Origin: a virus
Length of the DNA: 57,683 nucleotides
Direction: 5' to 3' (one strand)
IMG/VR virus record: IMGVR_UViG_3300045283_000159
Span: 1-57,683 of that record
Shown here: positions 52,249 to 57,683 of the stretch, in pieces
How positions within the stretch are numbered: the first letter of the stretch is position 1
How the letters are laid out: every line of letters begins with the position of its first letter
Made by a program: the position numbers and the translations under genes
The notes under the pieces: generated by a model
What the model was told of the DNA's origin: nothing
What the model saw: only the letters and a program-made list of their open reading frames with translations
The model's database searches: none

Positions 52249-53009
52249 CGATCGCCACGGTCACCGTCTGTGATGCTATTCGCGCCAACATCAGCCACCT
52301 CCCCAAAGGACCCGCCGCCGGGTACACGACCGGCCACGGCATCGTCCCGTGGGGCGCGGCGGAGTGGAAGGCGCACCCTGGTGCGGTGAGGATCTGCCAG
52401 GACCCCGGCGCCACCGACACCACCGCCGACGTCCTCGACGTCGAGGCCGGCGCGGCCACCATCGCCCGGTGCGCCCCGTGGGCCGAAGCCGCCGCCGCGA
52501 ACTTCGCCCAGGGGAAACGCGCCGGGCAGCGGAGCCCCGCCGTCTACATGAGCCTCAGCGCCGTCACGCCCGTCGTCAACGCCCTCGTCCACGGCGGCAT
52601 CAGCGAAGGCGTCGGCCTGTGGGTCGCGAACTGGAACCTCACCGTCGCCGAGGCCACCGCCCTCGTCGCCCACGCGGGCGGGCCGTTCCCCATCGTCGGC
52701 GTGCAGTACCGCAACGCCGGGACCTACGACGTGTCCGTGTTCAGCAAGCCGTGGCTCGGCGCGGTGTCCGGGGACCCGGTGACGCACCCGCCGAAGGGGT
52801 TCCACGGCGAATGGGTCACCAAAGGGCAGCTGTCCCTCGCGCAGCTCGCCGCCACGTTCGGCCTGAAACCCTCCACGCTGCTCCGCATGACCGCCGTGCA
52901 CTTCGGCCAGTTCGGGCCCGAGCTCGCCTCATACGTCAACGCGGTCCACAACGGGACGCTGCGCCCCAACTCGCCGCTCCCCGCGGCCAGCGTCCTGTGG
53001 GTCGACTGA
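52245..53009 (+). CDS. Putative endolysin, GH25-like with LysM-like C-terminus
   Basis: 254 residues, no signal peptide. The N-terminal about 175 residues have a TIM-barrel-like GH25/DUF1906-type pattern: VRICQDPGATDTTADVLDVE (Asp-Glu pair near 65-67), SPAVYMSLSAVTPVV, VGLWVANWNLTVAEATALV, IVGVQYRNAGTYDVSVF. The last about 60 residues (LSLAQLAATFGLKPSTLLRM) look like a LysM-type wall-binding motif. Last gene of the structural and lysis operon, just after the holin-like gene and before a strong terminator. Catalytic type is inferred. Confidence 0.7.
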   Translation: MTIATVTVCDAIRANISHLPKGPAAGYTTGHGIVPWGAAEWKAHPGAVRICQDPGATDTTADVLDVEAGAATIARCAPWAEAAAANFAQGKRAGQRSPAVYMSLSAVTPVVNALVHGGISEGVGLWVANWNLTVAEATALVAHAGGPFPIVGVQYRNAGTYDVSVFSKPWLGAVSGDPVTHPPKGFHGEWVTKGQLSLAQLAATFGLKPSTLLRMTAVHFGQFGPELASYVNAVHNGTLRPNSPLPAASVLWVD

Positions 53010-53043
53010 ACTGTAATACGCTTGACCCCTCTCGGGGTGACGG

Positions 53044-53078
53044 CAGGGCCCTCCGCGCATCGCGGAGGGCCCTGTTTT
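53044..53078. terminator. Strong intrinsic terminator after the late operon
   Basis: CAGGGCCCTCCGCG, loop cat, CGCGGAGGGCCCTG, then TTTT: a perfect 14-bp stem. It closes the rightward late operon and separates it from the leftward excisionase-like gene ending at 53084. Works best for plus-strand transcripts. Confidence 0.9.
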
Positions 53079-53083
53079 CGCGT

Positions 53084-53317
53084 TCATGAGGCCTTCGCCG
53101 CCTGCGCCTCGGCGATCAGCCGCTGCACGTACGCATCCACCGACGCCCGCGTGTACCGGGCCAGCGAGCCGAGCTTCACCTTCTGGATCTCGTCCTCGGC
53201 GGCCAGGCGGGTGACCTTCTTCGGCGAGCACTTCAGCCGCTGCGCCACCTCGCCGGTAGTGAGCAGGTCGAGCACTTCCAGGCCCACGTCGGCCATCGCG
53301 GTTCCAGAGCCGGTCAT
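53084..53317 (-). CDS. xis: Excisionase-like HTH protein
   Basis: 77 residues from ATG 53317 (GAAGGGAAG upstream). LDLLTTGEVAQRLKCSPKKV then LAAEDEIQKVKLGSLARYTR and ASVDAYVQRLIAE: the winged-HTH MerR/Xis (HTH_17) fold of excisionases. Lies beside the integrase and is divergent from it, so it can be expressed separately for excision. It could also act as a regulator of int. Confidence 0.75.
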   Translation of the reverse strand: MTGSGTAMADVGLEVLDLLTTGEVAQRLKCSPKKVTRLAAEDEIQKVKLGSLARYTRASVDAYVQRLIAEAQAAKAS

Positions 53318-53443
53318 CGTCTTCCCTTCGCCTGCCGGGGCCTGGAGACAGGCTCCCGTGTTCTCCCGCCACGGTTGACGGTAAATGGAGACATCCGGAG
53401 TCCACTCTAGACCAGACATGTCCATCCTGGGTACCGTGGTGTC

Positions 53444-53602
53444 ATGAAATGCGGGAAGATTTGCTACACGAGCGCGTATGCCGCACTCAGGGCGTCCCTG
53501 CGCATGAAGCCGCCGCCGACCGGCGTGCTGCCGGTGCGGTCCTATCGCTGCGGCAAGTGCAAGGCGTGGCACCTGACCAGCCGGGTTCGGAGGCCGGCGT
53601 GA
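53444..53602 (+). CDS. Small zinc-ribbon protein coupled to integrase
   Basis: 52 residues. CGKICYTSAYAALRASLRMK and SYRCGKC followed by AWHLTSR make a zinc-binding, basic protein; similar ones often precede phage integrases in actinomycetes. GTGA overlap with int implies translation coupling. Confidence 0.65.
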   Translation: MKCGKICYTSAYAALRASLRMKPPPTGVLPVRSYRCGKCKAWHLTSRVRRPA

Positions 53603-54897
53603 CCGGGAAGCCGGCCGGGGCGCGGCCCAACCGCGAAGGCAAACCCTGGCGGCGCGCCGACGGCCGCTGGCAAGCCCGCGCCTACCCGCCCGCCGGCGGC
53701 ATCGACCGCAAGCCGCGCACCGTCTACGGCAAGACCCGCGCCGAAGCCAAGGCCAACGCCGCCGAGCTCACCGCGCAGCTGGCACGCGGCATCCCGTCGG
53801 ACTCCGGGCAGACCGTCGCCGACGCGTTCGCCAGATGGCTCGGCGTCACGCTCCCCCAGTACGTCCGCGCGGGCCGCCTGGCCGCCTCCACGATGGACTC
53901 GTACCGTGACAACGCGCGGCTGCACATCCTGTCCGGGCGTGACGGCATAGGCCATATCAGGCTCACGGAGCTCCGCGCGGACACCGTACGGGAGTGGCAG
54001 GACCGCCTCTCACGCAAGCCATCCGGCCGCCAGCCCCGCAAATCCCGTGACGAACCGCGTGACGACCGGCGTGACGCGTCACGCAACGCGTCACGAAAGA
54101 CGCTCTCACCGCGCACCGTCGCCTACTGCCGGGAGATCCTCCACAAGATGATCGCCGACGCGATCCGCGACGAGACCGCCGGCCTCACCCGCAACGTCGT
54201 CGACCTCGTAGAACCACCCAAGGCACGCCCGGCCGAACCGGTCATCCCCACCCCCGACGAGACCTCGGCGCTGCTGATCGCGATGGCCGACGACCGGTGG
54301 TGGTGCTACTGGCTCCTGGCGTTCCTGCTCGGCTTCCGCCGCGGCGAGGGCCTCGGCATGCGGTGGGACGACCTGGACCTGGAGCGGCGGATCTGGACGC
54401 CGGGCATGCAGGTGCAGCGGCTCCGCGGCGACGCCGACCCCGCCACGGGGAAGCGTGGCCGGGGGCGGCTGGTGGCCAAGGAGCTGAAGACGCAGGCGTC
54501 ACGGGACCGGGCGCCGCTGCCTGACGCGGCCGTGGAGGCCCTGACGGCGTGGCAGCGGGAGCAGCGGCGCCAGCGGATGGCCGCGCCCGCGTGGGCCGAC
54601 CTCGGCCTCGTCTTCACCACGAACCTGGGGACGGCGGTCGAGCCGCGGAACATCAACCGGCAGTGGGAGAAAGTCCGCGCCCGCGCCGGAATCCAGCGGC
54701 CCGCCCGGCTGCACGACCTGCGGCACGCCTGCGCGTCCTACGCCCTCGCCGGGGGCGCGGACCTGAAGACGGTGCAGCGGATGCTCCGGCACGCGCGGAT
54801 CTCCACGACGCAGGTGTACGTGCACGCGCTGGAGGACGTGCCGCGGGCCGGGGCGGACGTGATGGACCGGGTACTCGAAGGGCTGCGGCAGCGCTAG
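53599..54897 (+). CDS. int: Tyrosine-type integrase
   Basis: 432 residues from GTG 53599. An N-terminal arm-binding region (WRRADGRWQARAYPPAGG) and core-binding SAM-like domain (TVADAFARWLGVTLPQYVRA, STMDSYRDNARLHIL) precede the catalytic domain. Active-site residues: R247 (GFRRGEG), H372-x-x-R375 (HDLRHAC), H398 (LRHARIS), Y407 (QVYVH). A basic insertion at about 150-172 comes from CGTGACG/CGTCACG repeats (54045-54101). It recombines attP, here a tRNA-Arg 3' half 560 bp downstream, with the host site. Confidence 0.92.
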   Translation: MTGKPAGARPNREGKPWRRADGRWQARAYPPAGGIDRKPRTVYGKTRAEAKANAAELTAQLARGIPSDSGQTVADAFARWLGVTLPQYVRAGRLAASTMDSYRDNARLHILSGRDGIGHIRLTELRADTVREWQDRLSRKPSGRQPRKSRDEPRDDRRDASRNASRKTLSPRTVAYCREILHKMIADAIRDETAGLTRNVVDLVEPPKARPAEPVIPTPDETSALLIAMADDRWWCYWLLAFLLGFRRGEGLGMRWDDLDLERRIWTPGMQVQRLRGDADPATGKRGRGRLVAKELKTQASRDRAPLPDAAVEALTAWQREQRRQRMAAPAWADLGLVFTTNLGTAVEPRNINRQWEKVRARAGIQRPARLHDLRHACASYALAGGADLKTVQRMLRHARISTTQVYVHALEDVPRAGADVMDRVLEGLRQR

Positions 54898-55358
54898 GAC
54901 GCTTCCCACAGGGACCGCTGGATTCCTCCGGGTCCGTCGGGGTCGCGCAGGTGCCGGAGGGTGACGCTGGACTCTGCCCAGCCCGGTCGCGGGGATAGCT
55001 CCGCGATGAGGCGCCAGCCAGCTGCGCGGAGCGATGCCCCCGACTCACCCTCCTGCGTGTAGGTGATCAGCCGCCGGTAGCCGAGCGCCTTCGCGGCCCG
55101 CCACGCGGCACCGTAGAGCATGGAATTTACATTGGGCGTGCCGTCGAGGGTGCAGGTGCGATTGACCTCTAGCGTGTACCCGTCGTCCAGGTGGCGCGCG
55201 ACCGGGCGGCCTACCGTGGCCACGCCGACGAGCGTGTCCACGATCGCCACGCCGAGGCAGAACTTCATCCCCTGCGGCGGCTTATGGTGCCGGTGGTGAG
55301 CGTCGATGAAGGCCCTTGCTTGCCGGAATGAGACCGGGACTATGACGAGCCTGCTCAC
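54894..55358 (-). CDS. XF1762/Mom-like GNAT-fold protein
   Basis: 154 residues from GTG 55358. VPVSFRQARAFIDAHHRHHK, GVAIVDTLVGVATVGRPVAR, LEVNRTCTLDGTPNVNSMLY, GAAWRAAKALGYRRLITYTQ, then ESGASLRAAGW. This is the XF1762 family, distant relatives of Mu Mom, a GNAT-fold enzyme that modifies adenine in DNA. Role in DNA protection is inferred from that relation and from the methyltransferase next door. Its stop overlaps the int stop region by 4 bp (convergent). Confidence 0.75.
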   Translation of the reverse strand: MSRLVIVPVSFRQARAFIDAHHRHHKPPQGMKFCLGVAIVDTLVGVATVGRPVARHLDDGYTLEVNRTCTLDGTPNVNSMLYGAAWRAAKALGYRRLITYTQEGESGASLRAAGWRLIAELSPRPGWAESSVTLRHLRDPDGPGGIQRSLWEAS

Positions 55359-55615
55359 TGGCCGCGCTCGCGGTTGCTGTCACGGTTGCGGTCATTCAAC
55401 CGACCGCAACCCGTCAGAAGGTCACCACGTCCCGTGTTCCCGCTGGTCAGGCTAGCGCGCTCGGAGGGACTCGAACCCCCAGCCTTCTGATCCGTAGTCG
55501 TAGGCGGCGGTGGACAGGCGTGGACTCCGGTGCGGTAAAACCAGGTCACGGGCACTCCAGTCCGCTGCTGGCCGCTGGTGTCCGCCGCGGCGGTTGCTGT
55601 CAGCGTTGCGGTCAC
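55355..55615 (-). CDS. Frame spanning the attP region, uncertain gene
   Basis: 86 residues from GTG 55615, which overlaps the methyltransferase stop as GTGA; its own stop overlaps the XF1762-like start likewise. These overlaps argue for a gene. However, the middle (TTDQKAGGSSPSERAS) is the translated tRNA-Arg fragment, and both ends lie in the flanking 25-bp repeats. It may be a chance frame or a gene that captured the att site. Confidence 0.35.
   Translation of the reverse strand: MTATLTATAAADTSGQQRTGVPVTWFYRTGVHACPPPPTTTDQKAGGSSPSERASLTSGNTGRGDLLTGCGRLNDRNRDSNRERGQ
55370..55614. other. attP region: tRNA-Arg 3' half with flanking direct repeats
   Basis: 55456-55499, read on the minus strand, is the 3' half of a tRNA-Arg(ACG): anticodon loop GACTACGGATCAG, then T-arm with GGTTCGAGTCC. 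No tRNA 5' half precedes it. A 25-bp sequence (GCGGTTGCTGTCA...GTTGCGGTCA) lies at 55370-55394 and 55590-55614 with two adjacent mismatches, bracketing the core by 62 and 91 bp. The left copy ends in a perfect 10-bp inverted repeat (55384-55393/55402-55411). This is the expected build of an attP: identity core plus arm-type integrase or Xis sites. Confidence 0.75.
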
Positions 55616-57150
55616 GCGACCACTCCGTCATCGCGGCCGAACATGACCGGCTGGATCGGCTTGGACAGGCGCTTGCGGATCAGGTCCGCCGACTTCGGGT
55701 CCTTCTCGATGATGACGCAGCGGAACCCCTCGACGATGCACGCCTCGGCGACCGGGCCGGAACCGCCGAACATGTCCAGCACCGTCCCGCCGGGCGGGGT
55801 GATGAGCCGGGCCGCCCAGGAGATGAACCCGAGGGGCTTGACCGTCTCATGCGCCGTGCCGTCCTCGAGGCGGGGCCGCTCCGAGGCGGGGGCCTTGGCC
55901 TGATAGCGGAAGGTCGGGTAGAACCGGGACGCGCCGCCGACATCCTTGTACATCGGCCCTTGACGTGTTCCGACTCCGCCAAACATGCCGGGCGGGAAGT
56001 CCTGCCTTGAGGAGACGCCCCCAGATCTGGAATCCCCGCTCTGGCGGTCTAGCTCGCCTGCCGGGCAGTCCGGGGCGCACGCGCCGTCACACGCGGCCGA
56101 GTGGGTGAGCACGATGTTCGCCGGCCAGCGGCCAGTCACCTCTGACTCCTGCCCTACGGAGGTCGTCACGTTCGGCCGGTAGCCAGCCTCAACGCGGGAG
56201 ACGCGCTGCAGGCTGGATGAGCCGCCAGCGTTGTTCGTCCGCACCTCGCTGCCGACCTTGCACCCGTCGATGTTCAGCGCTCCCGTGCCGTACTCCAGCA
56301 CATTGGCCGCCACGGTGCCCTTCAGGGGCTTGCGGGCGAGCCACCACATCTCCTGGCCGGGTTTCAGCGCCGTCCCCCAGCCTTCCCAGCGGGCCGCGTC
56401 CTCGGTGGCGGGGGCGGTGATGTCCGCGCATACCTCGCGGCGATCACCTACACGCAACTGAAGCGACGTGCCGCCACCTTGGATCGCGGTGCGCTCCTTG
56501 ATGACCTCCCGTTCGGCAGCGATGAACTGCGCCCGGTCACCCTCGATCAGAGCGTCATAGTCGTCGGCGATCCCGAGCGCGACCTTGATTGCGGGCCACA
56601 TCTCAACGCTTGGCAGCTGCTGATGCTCCCAGTTCCAGCACGCCCCGGACGGCGTACCGACGACGGCCAGCGAGACCTGCTGCGGGGTCATGCCCTTGGC
56701 TTCGCGGTGCAACCGGATCACCTCGGCGACAGCGGCGATGCGCCGTTTCGTGTCGATGTTCTCCTCGGCGCGCTTGTCGATGGCCTTGGACACGTCCAGC
56801 GACTTCGGGAACCCCGACCCGAACAGGTGCAGCACGCAATCCCTCAGATCAAACCCCGCGTCCTCGACAGCCCACGCCGTCCAGTGCGAGGTGCGCGGGA
56901 TCGACCACACCAGCGCGTGCCCGCCCGGCTTCAGCACCCGCCACGCCTCCGCCATCCGCTCGGCGAGCATGTCAACGAACCGGCTCCGGGCCCGGCAGAA
57001 GTCATCCCAGTCGCGGCCCATGAACGCGATCCCCGCCGGCGGGTCCGTGACGATCGCGTCGATGCTGTCCGCTGGCAGCGTCCGCAGCACGTCCAGGCAG
57101 TCCCCCAGGTACAGCGTAACGTCCTCGTCGGCGTAGTACGGCGCGCTCAC
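55612..57150 (-). CDS. Amino-DNA methyltransferase (beta class) with inserted domain
   Basis: 512 residues from GTG 57150, overlapping the next gene's stop as GTGA. Motif IV comes first: LYLGDCLDVLRTLPADSIDA then TDPPAGIAF; the SAM-binding motif comes last (TVLDMFGGSGPVAEACIVEG, CVIIEKDP), as in beta-class N6-A/N4-C enzymes. The DPPAG variant is common in phage enzymes. A helical insert at about 130-230 (EVIRLHREAKGMTPQQVSLA, IKVALGIADDYDALIEGD) contains an HTH-like part. It probably modifies phage DNA against restriction. Target sequence unknown. Confidence 0.85.
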   Translation of the reverse strand: MSAPYYADEDVTLYLGDCLDVLRTLPADSIDAIVTDPPAGIAFMGRDWDDFCRARSRFVDMLAERMAEAWRVLKPGGHALVWSIPRTSHWTAWAVEDAGFDLRDCVLHLFGSGFPKSLDVSKAIDKRAEENIDTKRRIAAVAEVIRLHREAKGMTPQQVSLAVVGTPSGACWNWEHQQLPSVEMWPAIKVALGIADDYDALIEGDRAQFIAAEREVIKERTAIQGGGTSLQLRVGDRREVCADITAPATEDAARWEGWGTALKPGQEMWWLARKPLKGTVAANVLEYGTGALNIDGCKVGSEVRTNNAGGSSSLQRVSRVEAGYRPNVTTSVGQESEVTGRWPANIVLTHSAACDGACAPDCPAGELDRQSGDSRSGGVSSRQDFPPGMFGGVGTRQGPMYKDVGGASRFYPTFRYQAKAPASERPRLEDGTAHETVKPLGFISWAARLITPPGGTVLDMFGGSGPVAEACIVEGFRCVIIEKDPKSADLIRKRLSKPIQPVMFGRDDGVVA

Positions 57151-57674
57151 GGCGCGGTCTCCCAGTCCGCCGCGATAGCCAGCTGCGCCGCCGCCAGCGA
57201 CACCCGTCCCGCGCACACCTCGGCGTGCAGCCGGTTCTCCACGGCATCCTTGACGTTCGGCACCCGCCCCACTTCGGGCCAGAGATTACCGATGTCGTTC
57301 GACCCGCCCAGCTCCAACGGCACGAGGTGGTCGAGCTCGGACGGCGTGGCCGCCGGGATCCCGTACGCCGGGTAGGCCACGTCGTGCTTGGCGTGGTCTG
57401 TCGCGGACGCCGGGGGGCGGACGGCCGCGGTCCACCCGTGACGGCAGATCGTGCTCCCGATGCTGGCCTGGGTGATGCGCGGGTCAAGGCTGCCCGGCGT
57501 GCAGGCCGGGTCGGGGAGGCGGCCGTTGTCGCGGGCGTGGCACTGGCCGGGCCGGAGCGTGACCGTGTAGGTGACGCGGCCCTCGTCCGCGACGGCGGCC
57601 AGGGTGCCGGGGATGGCGGCGGAGACGCCCGGGACGGACACGGCGGGCGGCACGGGTGACGGCGGCGGGGGCAT
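57147..57674 (-). CDS. HNH-type protein with Pro-rich N-terminus, probably truncated by the window edge
   Basis: 175 residues from ATG 57674, nine bases from the right edge; the frame is open to the edge, so the true start, and possibly a signal peptide, may lie outside. TLRPGQCHARDNGRLPDPAC and STICRHGWTAAVRPP precede the HNH-like SELDHLVPLELGGSNDIGNL with WPEV and a C-terminal VSLAAAQLAIAADW. Such proteins are widespread in actinomycetes, often exported. Nuclease activity is inferred from the DHxxP...LGG...N motif. Coupled to the methyltransferase. Confidence 0.7.
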   Translation of the reverse strand: MPPPPSPVPPAVSVPGVSAAIPGTLAAVADEGRVTYTVTLRPGQCHARDNGRLPDPACTPGSLDPRITQASIGSTICRHGWTAAVRPPASATDHAKHDVAYPAYGIPAATPSELDHLVPLELGGSNDIGNLWPEVGRVPNVKDAVENRLHAEVCAGRVSLAAAQLAIAADWETAP

Positions 57675-57683
57675 GGTCCCCGC

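Noticed and set aside
54045-54101. CGTGACG/CGTCACG repeats inside int as integrase arm sites
   Set aside because: They fall in a basic linker of the coding sequence and are short; the attP region has better arm-like repeats.
55456-55499. A functional tRNA-Arg gene
   Set aside because: Only the 3' half from the anticodon loop onwards is present; the expected acceptor and D-arm sequence is absent upstream, so it is an att core, not a gene.
1-57683. Circular or complete genome joined at the window ends
   Set aside because: Joining the ends does not extend the left partial gene or the right HNH gene into a continuous, sensible frame, so completeness cannot be claimed.
1-57683. CRISPR array
   Set aside because: No regularly spaced repeats with unique spacers were found; the 48-bp periodicity at 33184-34425 is coding repeat without spacers.

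Overview
The window is a very high-GC sequence with dense ATGA/GTGA/TTGA gene overlaps, many GTG and some TTG starts, and almost only G or C at third codon positions. These point to a temperate, tailed (siphovirus-type) element of an actinobacterium; host genus cannot be read from the sequence. Both edges appear to cut genes. The only tRNA-like sequence is a 44-bp copy of the 3' half of a tRNA-Arg at 55456-55499, near the integrase. It is not joined to a tRNA 5' half, as expected of an attP (unintegrated) rather than of an attL.

Layout, left to right. (1) 1-2294: a tightly overlapping minus-strand operon of small unknown genes, led by an XRE-type regulator with a perfect 8+8 bp inverted repeat at its start codon. 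(2) 2503-5292: a divergent second HTH regulator, an endonuclease VII-type HNH gene and an HTH-Nudix gene whose Nudix box lacks key Glu residues. (3) 5321-10973: a plus-strand block that looks like the transfer region of actinomycete integrative and conjugative elements (AICEs). It has an FtsK/SpoIIIE-type TraB-like translocase with two TM helices and a C-terminal winged-helix region, then six copies of an octamer (C/G)GGTAGCG in 101 bp (candidate clt), then coupled small membrane and zinc-ribbon genes ending in a DUF2637 membrane protein. (4) 10974-12170: an IS200/IS605-type end with strong RNA structure and no transposase, followed by a secreted lectin-like gene. (5) 12370-15793: small early genes, a likely promoter with leader peptide and hairpins at 14249-14411, and an HNH gene. 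(6) 15823-19636: cos-like repeats, small terminase, large terminase split in two reading frames, portal. (7) 19725-25151: VRR-NUC nuclease, peptidoglycan-binding protein, S78 prohead protease, HK97-type capsid, two paralogous small genes. (8) 25532-34598: an unusual block of about 9 kb between capsid and connectors, with a glycosyltransferase, an apiosidase-like (DUF4038) hydrolase, beta-rich proteins and a protein made of 16-residue repeats. (9) 34595-42731: connectors, tail terminator, major tail protein, tail chaperones with an A AAA AAC slippery site, HK97 gp10-like protein, HNH insertion, tape measure. (10) 43184-53009: distal tail, fibres, holin-like protein, endolysin. (11) 53044-57674: strong terminator, excisionase-like HTH, tyrosine integrase, a Mom/XF1762-like protein, attP, an amino-DNA methyltransferase and an HNH-containing protein.

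The structural operon is interrupted by short minus-strand genes. The clearest case is a five-gene cassette (35946-36751) with a ribbon-helix-helix regulator, a lipoprotein, and its own promoter containing tandem operators; it is a good candidate for lysogenic expression.

The most notable overall inference is that one element combines a full virion and lysis programme with a conjugation-like DNA translocase module and its putative recognition locus. No replication initiator, primase or polymerase was recognised.
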